From Sisyra terminalis (lineage: Eukaryota > Arthropoda > Insecta > Neuroptera > Sisyridae), in assembly GCA_958496175.1 (NCBI GenBank), contig OY292274.1, forward strand, positions 64,862,630 to 64,926,629: 64,000 bases of DNA, in the 5' to 3' direction. Numbering within the stretch: position 1 is the first letter of the stretch; the number at the start of each line of letters is the position of its first letter. A program made the translations under genes and the position numbers. Below, in pieces: positions 10,693 to 22,599 of the stretch. The notes beneath the pieces are model-generated. The model was not told the origin of the DNA. It made no database searches and saw only the letters and a program-made list of their open reading frames with translations.

Positions 10693-10800
10693 CGTCGGTC
10701 TATCGGCCGGGGTCTGTTCGTTCGCTCATATGATGCCATTTATGCCATTTTATTTCATACACAAACCTCGTCTTCAACGTTCACAATAACAATATAAATG
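10331..10800. other. GC-richer unique island with CTGT microsatellite
   Basis: The local G+C is clearly above its surroundings. Several overlapping frames stay open on the plus strand (10,342-10,605; 10,347-10,733; 10,520-10,789), which is expected when stop-rich A/T is reduced. A (CTGT)n run lies at about 10,665-10,690, followed by CCGTCCGTCGG. CAA/ACA-rich text just before it resembles insect 5' UTRs. No domain or signal peptide is convincing. It could be a promoter plus non-coding first exon, or an enhancer. Confidence 0.35.
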
Positions 10801-11185
10801 CACTCGCCATTTTGGTTCGACCGAACCGTATTTCAAGGGCAATATGACACCCGGTTATTATTCGCAATTTTACGCCCATGCGAGTCCGAATTTCGATTCA
10901 ATACACCAAATGCAAATTTGTTTTTGGCCAAAACTACAAATAGCCAAATCGTTAAGTCGTTCGAGGGAGGTTTTTTGGGCGAATTTTTCATAACCTGTTC
11001 GTTTTTTTTTCTCTCGAATTCCACGTGTGACTCATCGCAGCCAACTCGTTTTTCAAAAGGGCTTTAAATCGCGCCGAATTGTTCATAGACTTGTGTGAAA
11101 AAATTCTGGCCGCCGGTCTAGTGCGAGGCAAAAAAATTATCATCTTTGGGTATTTTAATAAGGCGTGCAAATATCGTTGAAATAA
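10801..11185. other. Unassigned unique stretch
   Basis: Continues from the GC-richer island. Overlapping open frames occur on both strands with no recognisable product. Confidence 0.35.
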
Positions 11186-11625
11186 AGCAGACCATTCACG
11201 CTCCGACTTGCAGTCCAACTAGTTGGATCTTCTAGTTGTCCCTCTAAATCATTGTTTCCTAACCTGTGAAAGTTTCCCATTTGAAAAAGTTTGTTTTTTA
11301 ATTTAATGAAGGATTACCAAAATATAATATTGTCCGAAAATTGGACCTTTTTTTCACTAAGTGGTCCTTGGCATTATGCTTGATTTCCTTGGGGGTCCGC
11401 GGCTGAAAAAGCTTAGGAACCACTGCTCTAAATGATCCGACTACTCCGACTAGACATCCAACTTCCAACATCACCATTCACGGTCCGACTTTAGATCCAA
11501 CTTCGAAAGTTGGACGACAAGTCGGAGCGTCAATGCCTAGTTATCCCTCTAAATGATCCGACTAGTCCGACTTTAGATTCAACTACGAAAGTTGGACTGC
11601 AAGTCGGAGCGTGAATGCCTTGCTT
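11186..11625. mobile_element. MITE family M copy 1 (with nested N copy 2)
   Basis: The left end reads GCAGACCATTCACGCTCCG and the right end CGGAGCGTGAATGCC, an inverted pair of about 35 bp. The inside is built of GTCCGACTT / AAGTTGGAC inverted modules, partly duplicated in this copy. A hAT-type MITE (11,250-11,425) interrupts it. Other copies are at 14,943, 38,854, 40,789 and 47,156. Target duplication is uncertain. Confidence 0.75.
11250..11425. mobile_element. hAT-type MITE, family N copy 2
   Basis: It is inserted into the family M element with a perfect 8-bp duplication, CTCTAAAT (11,242-11,249 and 11,426-11,433). The left end is CATTGTTTCCTAACC and the right end GGAACCACTG. It carries a small internal deletion relative to copy 1. 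Confidence 0.85.
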
Positions 11626-11640
11626 AACGCAAATAAAAAT

Positions 11641-13025
11641 TAGATATTATATTAGGTGTACCGGGAAAGGATTTCGTTTTTAAATCAATTGTCATTTATC
11701 TGCTTATAAGTTATTTCAAAGTGGTACTAAACATTGGATGATAAGAGTAATTTATGAACTTAGTAAAGATTACAAAATATTTTTTATTTCAAAATCTATA
11801 TTGAAATGATAGAATCAAAAATCCGTAAGAATATAAATTCGTTATTGTATGCTCTTCAAGTTTCACAGGATAGCAACGTAAATTTGCTACTAAAAACATT
11901 TTTAATGTTCTAAGTGCATCAAATGTTCATAAATGCCAAATGATTTTTAGTTCAAATTCGATCATTTTCATTTCTTCAACTGGTACCAAAGAAATATGAT
12001 AAAAAAATTAACCAACAAGAAGTTAATGGAGGGAAATGGTGCCAAATTTATACCAGAAAGTCTATGAGCTTTTTAATAATCCTAATAAATCTTAATCGAT
12101 CCGCCAAATACCCAAAAGTGTCTAAAAACTGTTATCAGATAAAATTTAGATATTAGGTTTGGTACACCGGAAAATAATGTCGTTTTTAAACCAATAGTCA
12201 TTTATCTGCTTGTAAGTTATTTCAAAGTGGTACTAAACATTGGATGATTAAAGTAATTTATCAACTTAGTAAAAATTACAAAATATTTTTTATTCCGAAA
12301 TCTATATTGGAATGGTAGGACCAAAAACCCGAAAGAATATAAATTCGTTATTGTATGCTCTTCGAGTTTCATAGGATAGCAACGTAAATTTGTTACTAAA
12401 AACATTTTCAATGTTTTAAGTGCATCAAATGTTAATTAATGTCAAATGATTTTAAGTTAAAATTCGATCATTTTTATTTCTTCAACTGGTACTAAAGAAA
12501 TATGACAAAAAATTTAACCAATAAGAAGTTAATGGGGGGAAATGGTGCCAAATTTATGCCAAAAAGTCTATGAGCTGTCGAATAAGCTTAATCAATCTTA
12601 ATCGATTGGCCAAATACCCAAAAGTGTCCAAAAACTGTTAACGGAGAAAATTCTATGTTGCAAGACGGTAATTCAAGATTCCTCTGCAGAAGAAAATTGC
12701 CCTGGAAATAACTAATAAATTAAGGGGGAGGAGATATTGTCGTACCCACTATAAGTTATTTCATCGGATTTCTATTTATTTCAATCGTTACATTTACTAA
12801 ATGGTAAATTGAAAGCTTAAGTGGTGTTCAAAATGTTATGCTTCGATATTGTCCTTTAGAAATCAATTGATTTTTACTAATTTGGCGTTAAAAATTTGCA
12901 CCCTAGATGTCCAACGTTGATACTATCAGGCTGATTGTATCATTGATTTAAAATCAAAAATTTGTAACGAAATTTTGTGTTTTAATTGTATATTGAAAAA
13001 ACAATACTTTCTGGTCCTCCTATAC
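11641..13025. repeat. Dispersed repeat X, long copy with about 505-bp tandem duplication
   Basis: Two direct units, 11,641-12,145 and 12,146-12,650, share TTATCTGCTTRTAAGTTATTT, GTGGTACTAAACATTGGATG and later AACTGTTA; period about 505 bp. The tail to 13,025 (ATTGATTTAAAATC ... TTTCTGGTCC) matches the end of the short copy at 9,550-9,795. No coding capacity was recognised. Confidence 0.75.
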
Positions 13026-14563
13026 AACTAAACAATAAAACGCTATTGTTAATTCACCCATTTGTTCTTTTATTTTTGTAAATCTTTTAATTTTCGCTCT
13101 AATCTAATTTAAAAGTTTCCATCTCGTAAATTCAATTGGGAAAGAGAGAGATAACTTTTTAATGTTTATGAAGTTAACGATTTTCATTAATTTTATGTTT
13201 CATTGACTAAATTCATGTCAGTCGTACGGGTTTTTCATCCCACATAAACTCCAAGAGGTGGCTTTGGAAAATTTGATTCTCTTTTAAATTTCCGCGCGAG
13301 TCCAAACTAACATTAGTTTAATTTAATTTCAAAAGATTCTGGCTTCTTTATTTGACCGTTTTTAATTGGATTAATATAAAATTTAATTACAAATAAACCT
13401 ACCGTTTTTTGTTTTTAATTTATTATACTAAATCAATTTTCCCATCATTCATTTGCGAGACGTATACGTAAATCATAATGCCGATTACTATATTTATATA
13501 TGGGTTGGTATGTAGCAAATATACGTAGTACATATAAATCTCATGTTTCAAAAAATCATCAAAATAATTTTATGTTTATGTTTGAGTTATAAAATAAATT
13601 AGAATTATTGCTTTTAATTAGAAACGAAAATCTTGAGTCGTTAAAAACTCGTTAACTACAAATTATTGAGTGCACTAAATGAAAATGTTAACGAATTGGA
13701 CGTTCGAAAGAACACAAAGACGGGGGGTGTCGGGTGAGAGGGTGTCGATAAAAGGCCGGTAAGGGTTGAGGATTTGGGACCGAATTGAGTTGGATTGTTT
13801 GTAATTTGAGCCTTTTTCGGATCGAAACATGAATCTGGTTTTCTGATTGAAATAATGGATATGGTTTTTTTTAAGTGCATATTTTTTTATGTTTTTTCAC
13901 ATTTTGTCAGATAGTTTAGGGATTTTAAGTATCAAATTCAGGGAAAATTTCTTTGAAAAATATCTTTCGAAACAAATAACGCTTAAAAAGTATGACGTTA
14001 GTGGACACCTGTTGCTATTCAAAACCTGTTGTTTACCAAAAAAAATTAATTTGAGGCAATATGTAACTAACTTAAAAGTATGGAACCAAATGACGTCACA
14101 TTTAGTTGTGCGAATTTCAGAATTTTAGTATGTTTTGCAAATTTTATGTCTTCATCCATGGAGTATAGATACAAGGTCCCAACGGTTTAGGCTGTTTTTG
14201 CAATATTTATGTATGCAATAACAGACCCAGATCATAGTCCTTTTTTGGTTACTAATAGCGCAAGTATTCAGAACGTACCAAAGGTCGTTAAGGTCTTAAG
14301 AAAGTGTACCAATTTTGCAATGTATAAAGCAGGGCGTTTGCACTTCATAGGAAATCATCGTCCAGGCACTAGGGCCAAAGAGCGACATGGTGCTATATGA
14401 TTTTTGACTCATAGAGAGAGACACATGATTTCTGATAGGGAACTTGTGTTCCCCCATATTGAATTGGTCACCTGACTATTATGAAATACATGTTTTGTGC
14501 TTAACTTCATGTGTATTGTGGCCTACAATCATTTATATGTATTATATGAATTGTATGTATGGT
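13026..14563. other. Unassigned AT-rich stretch
   Basis: No repeat or gene was recognised. Frames at 13,656-13,880 (minus) and 13,889-14,128 (plus) lack domains. Confidence 0.4.
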
Positions 14564-14782
14564 TCAAGTGTACTTTAGCACACTCACAATCTGGCAACGT
14601 TACATTTTCGACTTTGTTTTTAATTTAATTCGCGATTAAATCGGTCCATAATGAAAATTTAGCCACAAAAGAGAGAATTATACCATATTAGAATTGAATT
14701 AACAAAAATATCGCGAATTAAATTAAAAACAATGTCGAAAATGTAACGTTGCCAGATTGTGGGTGTGCTAAAGTACACTTGA
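14564..14782. mobile_element. Palindromic MITE, about 85-bp inverted ends
   Basis: TCAAGTGTACTTTAGCACAC at left is mirrored by GTGTGCTAAAGTACACTTGA at right. The mirror continues through CTGGCAACGTTACATTTTCG to near the AATTCGCG centre. GTATGTAT occurs close to both outer edges and may be a decayed target duplication. Only one copy was seen in the window. Confidence 0.7.
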
Positions 14783-14942
14783 GACGTATGTATTATGTTA
14801 TATAGATGTGTCATTAGTGTGTAAACTATTTACTTTCTGTAAGGTAACTATGGTAATATTAGTTAGTACTTCAAACATTCTTTTGGCGGCGCCACATCTT
14901 GACACATTTCCCATCGTGCAGAAGATTGGAATTTACAGTTTC

Positions 14943-15105
14943 TAAAGCAGGCCATTCACGCTCCGACTTGCAGTCCAACTAGTGGTCCGACTTTCGAAGT
15001 TGGATCTAAAGTCGAACCATGAATAATGTTGCTGGAAGTTGGATATCTAACGGATCATTTAGGCGATCCAACTAGTAGTTCGACTAGTTGGATTGCACCG
15101 GTACT
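14943..15105. mobile_element. MITE family M copy 2, right end lost
   Basis: It begins AAGCAGGCCATTCACGCTCC and runs through the GTCCGACTT/AAGTTGGA modules to about 15,105, where the terminal AGCGTGAATGGCC is missing. Confidence 0.7.
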
Positions 15106-15402
15106 CTACCGGTACTGGATCTCATATTAATGCCATTTTTTTAACATTCCTTTCAGACTCCTTATATCTGTATTTCATGTCTTCATCCATCAGTAATTGG
15201 TTCTATTTTTCATTGATAAGGTGAATCCAAAATTGATTATCCTCCGTTTTATAAGGGGGAACGAAAGCTAGGGGGATTTGTATTGAAGGAAAAATTGATT
15301 TTTTTGTAAAGGACTGTTTGTTTTCAATCTAGAGTGAATTTTCAAGAGATATAACTTAGTTTAAATTTCTAGTTATCTTTGTCTATTATCTATCTTCTAT
15401 CT

Positions 15403-15610
15403 TCTATCATATTATTATAAAGAGGAAAGATTTGATTGTTTGTTTGCTTTGACTAGGCTCCGAAACTACTTGACCGATTTGAAAAATTCTTTCACTGTTA
15501 GGAAGCTACACTATTTCCGGTGAACATAGGCTATATTAAATTTTCCAAAAAAATAGGGATACATACTAAAACTCCAATATTGTGTTGAAAAATTACCAAA
15601 AAACTTTCTT
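15403..15610 (+). mobile_element. Helitron 5' fragment
   Basis: It starts TCTATCATATTATTATAAAG and matches, in the opposite orientation, the first 200 bp of the Helitron at 44,505-45,456 (shared blocks GAGGAAAGATTTGATTG, GGAAGCTACACTATTTCCGG). The 3' half and CTAG end are missing. Confidence 0.6.
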
Positions 15611-15619
15611 ACATGCGCT

Positions 15620-16280
15620 AGTACATTATACATCGGTATTGCTTTACTATTGGATATTTCCTTAAGCCTACTATGACATTAAAAGTCTTAAATCCTTTGG
15701 CCTACTACGATATTAAAAATCTTAAATCCGTTGTCCTCTACAAAATAATGCCGTTTCCTAGACTATTTATGATGTTATATCCCAGATTATATATGAAGTA
15801 TAATGGTGCAATAAATTAGGGAGGGAATATTCATCTTTTATGTCATTGGTCCCCAATTTTTAACCCTTAGAGCATATGCTAGGATACCAGTTAAGCAGCA
15901 GGCAATGTTTGTTGTTTATTGTTGGAAATTGTTGATATTTTATATTAAAAAAATTTAAAAAAAATTGTTCAGGTGACCTCTGTGCATTCTTTGATCAAAA
16001 TTCAAATCACAACGATGCTAAATAGATTTTTACTTCAAAATAATATTTTACCATGCTTTAGACATAGAATTTGGCACCTCTGCTCTATATAATGAATGAA
16101 ATTATTATCATAGAAATGAAGGATTTTCGAGTTATAACTTAGGTTAAATTTTAAGTTATCTATGTACATTGTACATCGGTATTGCTTTACTATTGGATAT
16201 TTCTTTTGGCCTATTACGGCATTAAAAATCTTAAATCCTTTGGCCTACTACGATAATAAAAATCTTAAATCCTTTGTCCT
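15620..16280. repeat. Local direct duplication, about 110-bp units
   Basis: About 15,625-15,740 and 16,165-16,280 share ACATCGGTATTGCTTTACTA, TTGGATATTTC and repeated CTTAAATCC(T/G)TTG...CCTACTACGA. The class is unknown. Confidence 0.55.
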
Positions 16281-17658
16281 GAAATCAATTTTTTGAAGTC
16301 AATTTTTTGTTCATCGGGAAAAACTTAGTAGTGGAATATCATCATTGCTCATAAATTTCAAGATTCACGTGAAGTTAGCTCACCTCGTAATTTAATACAA
16401 TTATTTCATTACTAACAATGTTAGATAACAGACTAAACTGTTTTAAATAAAAAAAACCCAATTAGTACGTTTTTCATTTGTTTTGAAAGACCAAATTTCT
16501 GGCTATTTGTTCCACGAAATAGAATTCACTGGAATGGAGTTACCAGAGATATTGGATTATCTGAAGAATGCAGAGATATTGTGGGAGTTGCATTTGTGAC
16601 TAATTTGATGATAAAAGTTGCATTTTTATGTACTAAGTCACTGATTTGAACAGTATCGAATAAAAAAAAAATCTTACAACCCACTTGTTTTTCAGTAATG
16701 TTAATTTAAAAATCTGGGAAATTTAAAATGATTTTTATGTTGTTATCAGAAAAAAAATCGGTTTTTATCTAACGGTCTTTTCCTTAACGATCGATAATGT
16801 AGAAGTGAAACATGGAACTAAACGGCATTTCTTGTCCAAATATATTTTTATTGAGTTGTTTTTTTTTTTTTTTTTTGAAATCACATTGCATCAGTGCTGT
16901 TTTCGTTGTCCTTTTTTCACTTTGGGTAATGTGTCCGCCCTAATCAAGATTACCGTTTTAATTTGTTTGATGCATCTTAAGAGGTGTTGATGTCAACACG
17001 AGAATGGACAAGTAGCCGCCGTTGGAGATACTTTGTTCCATGGTCCTATACTTATGTAAGTTTGACGACATTTTGTTTATGGTGACAATATTTATTTGAG
17101 CCGAGAGTGAATGGTAGTAGAATATTAAACCAGCCAGAGAGACTGGTCTCGAAAAGGTATTTAGTAATCTGATTAAATAAAAGCTATTTCATGTACCATT
17201 TATAGAATGATTGAGAAATGTTTTCCGAACTGAGGGAATTTGAAACAGGTTGCATTTGAACATGCCACTTTTTGTCAGGGTACCGTGTTGAGAAATGCCT
17301 TGGGTTTGTGTTGCAAAGTGCGGGTATTTGTTGGTGTTAATGTTTTTTTGCAAAGACCAAAGAAGAATTTGAGGTATATGAAAAAATATCTCACAATACT
17401 CTTTCGAATTTTTGCATAGTTGACTCATGTGGTTAACATGCATATATTTCAGAAGTACATCAGTTTTAAAGCCAAATTTTGTTGAGTACTGGCAATTTTC
17501 AGTCTGTAGACTATCTTTAAGATCACCTAAGATTTAAGCCGACTAAATAATTCGCGAAATTTGCGTTTACATGGTGATAGACTATCTTAAGATTTAGTTC
17601 GAAAAATACAGCGAATAACGTATTTCTTCTGGAATCTACACGACCTCTTTCGCGTAGT
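16281..17658. other. Unassigned AT-rich stretch
   Basis: No shared repeat or domain-bearing frame was found. A T16 run lies near 16,860. Confidence 0.4.
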
Positions 17659-17670
17659 TCAGAAACTACT

Positions 17671-18124
17671 CAAAATAAGATTTTTTCGCTGACTTTGAAC
17701 AGTTATACTGTGTATACAATATATAAGATATATTGCAGTCCAATTTATGTAGTATAATTTAATATAATAATATATAAAAATCATACCATTTGAATCATAA
17801 ATTTGAACAAAAGTTTAAACAAAAATATTCGTGACGTATTGCCCAGATACGTATTTCGATTATCAGGCAAACTTCATCAGTGGTCATCAAGTAGTTTGGA
17901 TCAATCCGTAACTGCTTTGTGATGATTCATGTGAATCATGTGAAAAGAGTGATCCAAACTACTCGATGATCACTGAGGAAGATTGCTTGGCAATCGAAAT
18001 ACGTATCTGGACAATACGTCACGCATATTTTTGTTTGAACTTCTGAAGAAATTTATGTGTATGGTATGATTTTTATATATTATTATATTAAATTATACTA
18101 CATAAATTGGACTGCAATATATAC
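17671..18124 (-). mobile_element. Inverted Penelope-like element, family P copy B (5'-truncated)
   Basis: It is flanked by a perfect 12-bp duplication, TCAGAAACTACT (17,659-17,670 and 18,125-18,136). The left side carries the full tail (complement of AGCGAAAAAATCTTATTTT). The right arm stops inside GGACTGCAATATATA, so about 20 bp of the far end is missing. One intact 3' end plus a shortened 5' end and a target duplication is what target-primed reverse transcription leaves. It is non-coding. Confidence 0.75.
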
Positions 18125-18617
18125 TCAGAAACTACTATTAAAACTCTTAAGGAATTGAGTTTCCCAGATATCCGTTTTGCTACCGTATTCAGCTACTGAA
18201 GTCTTCCACCTTGGTCAAAAAGTTCCCGGAATTTATTCAGGAACTTAAAAATTATATTCGGTTTTCGGTATGTCCATCAGTGCTTCCTGCGATTTTTTCA
18301 TTTCTTCTTCTGCTGAAACGCATTTCCCGTAATGGTTTTTAACTCGATTGAACAAAAAAAAATTTCCAGGAAACCAAATCAGATGAATTCGGTGACTGTT
18401 GGCTGTATTTGTATATGTTGGACGGTATTGGTTGCATTTTTCGTCAAAAAATTTCGAATAATGATTGCACTATGCAACGGTGTATTATCATGGTTCAAAA
18501 TTCAACTTTGCCGCTGTACAAGGGAAACCAAATTTTTAACCAAAATGTTTTGGACGAATCCATAAGCCATGTTCAGGCCCTCGCTATCTCTTTGATGGTT
18601 AATTTGCGGCTATTGAC

Positions 18618-19328
18618 CAGTGGCGTAGCTAGGTAACCAAGGGCCCTGGGGCAAATTAAAAAATGGGGCCCCACTGCTATGTAAACGGATTAGGTTTTAT
18701 CAAATAAAAATATGAAATATACAAATACTTTAAGAATGCTAAGCTACTTAAGCTCTTTTTTGTGCACTGCAAAGCAGATAATAAAAATATTAAACAGTAC
18801 CAACATAAATTACAATTAATACTTGGTGTAGGTTTGGCTAATAAAAACGAAATTGAGAATATTCAAGGGTTTATTATATAAAGGTCGGGTCTACCAACTG
18901 ACTAAATAACAATTATATTTACAATTTTTTCCTAGCTTTAGTTTTCGCAAAAGTATCAATGACTTCGTTTAAATCCAGGCTTGACGCGGTTTTGTTTTCA
19001 ATTGATATTAGCGATAAATATCGGAGTCGAGTTGGTCCATATTATTTCTCAGATATTTTTTTATTATTTTTAATTTGCTAAATGACCTTTCAGCTGCTGC
19101 AGAAGTGACAGAAATTGTAAAGAATAATAACATTGCTGTAAATATTTCCGTTAGATCGCATTCTAGTACTCCATATTTGCTCATTATTTTCTTAAATAAT
19201 TGGTGAACTTCTAACTGAATTTCCAAAATTTCAGTTCGATCGAGGTTTCTGGTAAGGATTTGAGGGCACCCTGGGCTTGAGGGCCCCGGGGCACTGCCCC
19301 GCTTAGCCCCTAGGTAGCTACGCCACTG
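18618..19328 (-). mobile_element. hAT element derivative, family H copy 1 (711 bp)
   Basis: The ends are CAGTGGCGTAGCTAGGTA and TAGGTAGCTACGCCACTG. The 8-bp target duplication is CTATTGAC (18,610-18,617) and CTTTTGAC (19,329-19,336), within the mariner transposase gene. On the minus strand (19,008-19,226) it encodes SAAAERSFSKLKIIKKYLR, the C-terminal dimerisation motif of hAT transposases, but none of the catalytic core. It is therefore an internally deleted copy. Copy 2 at 44,402-46,064 has exactly the same length once its inserted Helitron is removed. Confidence 0.85.
19008..19226 (-). pseudogene. hAT transposase C-terminal dimerisation fragment (copy 1)
   Basis: A 72-codon frame on the minus strand holds ISVTSAAAERSFSKLKII, the signature of the hAT C-terminal dimerisation region. 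The BED finger and RNase H-like catalytic core are absent because the element is internally deleted. The matching stretch at 45,655-45,963 stays open further, through the LSLIAIE block. In copy 1 a stop follows YLRNNMDQLDSDIYR. Confidence 0.8.
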
Positions 19329-19757
19329 CTTTTGACCAACATTTCTTTTATTTTATCAATGTTTTCCTCGGTTTTCGATTTCACTACGTTCATCATCTTC
19401 GATTGACCCACGACCACCTTTGAATCGCTCGTGCCACTGGTAAACGACCGTTTTTTTTAGAAAATCGTTGCCGAAACATTTTTCTAATAATTCCATTTTC
19501 CTTTCGCGCTCCATTAAATCCGTTTTTTACGCAAAATTTAATACAAATAAGTCGTTGGAAATTTAACTCCATTTCTAAAATTGTATAATTTAGGTGTACT
19601 CTTGGCTATGTAACTTCTACAAATGCCAAGCTAGGACCCTAAAATTTAGAGGGAATATCAACAATAAAGATATCAAATAAACAAAAAACACAGAACCCAA
19701 ATCGGAACAATGGGAGTGCCAAACTGGGGTTATTCCGGAAACTTTTTGATCAAGGTG

Positions 19758-21177
19758 ATATGTTTGAACTCGAAACGATTAGGAAAAAAATTACAGAAAC
19801 TTTCTTGATTTTGACTACCAATTACGGTTTGTTTCGACGGTTTCTACACAAAATGAAATCAGTTTTCATTCATAAGAACATGGAAGAAGTAATTAAAACA
19901 AAATTCACATCTTAATGAATATAGGAAACACTTAATCTGTGTGGCATACGTGTGAATTTTTTCTATTTTTAACAACCACTTTCGTTATTTCCTTTTGTGT
20001 TTTTTTTCATCTTCTTTTAGTTGATTTTAATTAGTTCTTTTTTATTTACTTAAAAAGAATGATAAGGGAAGCTTTTTTTTCGATACGTAGGACGCGTGGG
20101 CAGAATAATTTTGTAGGTTTTGGATGGTGTGGTTCCTTTCGAAATATCGTTTTATTGGTTGAGATTTTATTCGGGAAACTACTAATTACCTATGCATCAT
20201 AATTTATTCTTCTATGCCCATTAAAATAACTTTAACGTCATGTTGCTCTATCCAATCTTAATAATAATAATTATTATTATTCATAGTAATGATAATAATA
20301 AATATGAATGGGGCAGATGGTGCGTGGCATTCCTCGATAGAGAGAATCTCTGAAGATTCGAGATTGCGAAGGAGAGGAAAAATGCCGAAGACAATAATAT
20401 GTAAACGTGGAAATTTCTAAATCGATTTAGTGGATTAATTCGAGGGGGCAACGATTTTCGTTTTCTTTCTAAATATTGAGTCAATATTTATGTGTGGAGC
20501 TTTTTTAATGTGGCACTACGATCGATTTGGAATTAATTAAAAACCAGTAGTTTGTTGGGTGGATGTTGAACGAGGCAATAAAAACATTTTTTTTTCTTTT
20601 CAAACGTCCGTCTCGGATTTACGATCCACGCCAACGATCCTTGAATGTAATCATACAAATTAGCTGTAATGAATTTGAAAATAAATGAACTAGTTTTTGA
20701 ATTCGAATGAGTTCACGTTTCAAAAATTAAGGGGCAAAGGGGATTATTGAAGTTATATTTCTTTAGCAGTCTTGTAAAAAAAAAATAATCAGGCTGAATT
20801 TTTTAATAAAAAATTAAAATTAATTTTTTAATAAAATGTGACGCTTTTGCTACAGTAGGAAGTTGTTTGCAAATGGTTTGCAAGAAACTTCAAGTTGGTG
20901 AAAGTTGGCCGATTTTTGGGAGCGATTTGCAGAACTAAAATCAATTAAAATGACTACAATACTCCATTGAGTCAATCGAGTCGATCTCAACCTTTACATG
21001 TGTTTTTTGTTTGTCGCTAGGGGGAACAATCCGGAAGCAGATACGATTTTTAAAAACTACAGCCACTATAGCAGGCTTAAAATTACTATCACTTGTATTT
21101 TTTATATAGATCATAGGCATCGTTGAACTAAATATTTTCAAACTTTACGGTCCAAACAATATCCATATTAATACACA
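19758..21177. other. Unassigned AT-rich stretch
   Basis: Contains an (AAT/ATT)n microsatellite around 20,262-20,302. No supported gene was found. Confidence 0.4.
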
Positions 21178-22590
21178 ATTAGTAATTGCCCATAAAATAT
21201 TCACCATCCAATACTGAAACAATTGACAAATGGTAAAAATTGGCTATTGATTAAATGTAAGCAAAATGACTTGAAACCATAGCAACAATCATTCAATTCA
21301 AATTTGAGACAATGATTGTATTTCACTCACACGTATTTGTTTACAATATTTGTTCTTTGTCTGTGCCGACTTATATGCATAAATATTACATACGTTTTGT
21401 TTATTATTATTATGAGAATTAAAATGCATCTGAAAGAAATATATTTTTGGGAAATTATTCAATGCAATATTTAAAATAATAGAAGGAAATTCGATTGATA
21501 TATTAAATTACATTATATTTTTCTATATTTGAATTAAAAACCAGTTTCAAAACAGAGATATTGATGGGTAAATAAAATATACAATTACTATTGAATTAAT
21601 ATAATTTTTAGGACCTCGTTATTTTGGGATTATTTATACATATGACTCGTTTATTTTGAAAGTGGCGTAAGTCCATTTCAAGGGCAGTCTATATGGTGAT
21701 TCTTCTTGTAACTAGAACAAAGTATATTAAATATTTAACTGCTAAGTTTTCAGAAATTACTGATTTCATTTTAGTTGTTAACAAAAACGCCAATTATTCC
21801 CTCCTCCTTAGTATCTTATGTTCCTATAATTAAAAATGATAACACTATAGGGATTGTTGTTGAAATGGACTTAACTCACTTTCAAAATAAACGGTTCATA
21901 TCTTTGCATGATATTTTATGGGAACAATTTACTTTTCTATGGTAAATGTTTTCGATATGTATTTTCGAACATGTAACCTATGCTTTAACGGTTAATTCAT
22001 ATAATATGTAATATAAATTTTGTATAAGTAGCCACCTGTTAATACTTATAGTATAGCTATGTATAAATAGCCAATTTAATCTTTTATTTGATAACCAGTA
22101 ACTTTCCGTGAAATATTCACAGCCCAACCACTGACACAACTGACAAATGACAAAAATTAGCAATTGAATGAAATTGTAATGACAGTTGAAACTAATGACA
22201 TGATAGTTCAAATTTGTGTCAATAATTATTATATTTGTATTCCACTCACATGGATGTGTTTGCAACTTTATATTCTTTGTTCTTATCTCTGCCGCAACAC
22301 ATATTAAAAGCATTAATACATATAGTTTAGCTATATATAAATAGCCGATTTAATCTTTTGTTCGAAAATCAGTAACTTTTCGTGAAATATTCACAGCCCA
22401 ACCATTGACACAACTGACAAATGACAAAAATTAGCTATTGAAATAGACATGACAGTTGAAACTAATGACATGATAGTTCAAATTTGAGTCAATAATTATT
22501 ATATTTGTATTCCACTTACATGGATATGGTTACAACTTTAAATTCTTTGTCCTTATCTTTGCCGCAACACATTAAAAGCAAACTGTATTT
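21178..22590. repeat. Diverged direct repeats, about 273-bp unit, with an internal inverted repeat
   Basis: Units at 22,041-22,313 and 22,314-22,585 are adjacent direct copies sharing CAGCCCAACCA, TGACACAACTGACAAATGAC and ATTGTATTCCAC-like blocks. A more diverged unit lies at about 21,185-21,400. Between them ATATGACTCGTTTATTTTG (21,640) faces an inverted CAAAATAAACGGTTCATAT (to about 21,900). A tandemly amplified or nested non-coding element is likely. Confidence 0.65.
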
Positions 22591-22599
22591 ATAATTGTA

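Larger units (their letters stand above)
18207..19757 (-). mobile_element. mariner transposon, inactive, split by a hAT
   Basis: Inverted ends of about 26 bp (CACCTTGGTCAAAAAGTTCC at left, its near-complement ending at 19,757) enclose minus-strand transposase pieces. From 19,572 the frame reads LICIKFCVKNG, then FKGGRGSIEDDERS and ENIDKIKEM, the N-terminal helix-turn-helix region of mariner. After the hAT insertion (18,618-19,328) it resumes SRKLTIKEIA. Towards 18,300 come HDNTPLHSAII-like and SPNSSDLV-K-FF-like blocks, which hold the second and third catalytic aspartates in mariners. Stops and frameshifts are frequent and the middle with the first catalytic Asp is missing, so the element is dead. 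Confidence 0.75.

Noticed and set aside
16440..16650. Plus-strand open frame that could be an exon
   Set aside because: It has no convincing acceptor in frame and no recognised domain; length is expected by chance.
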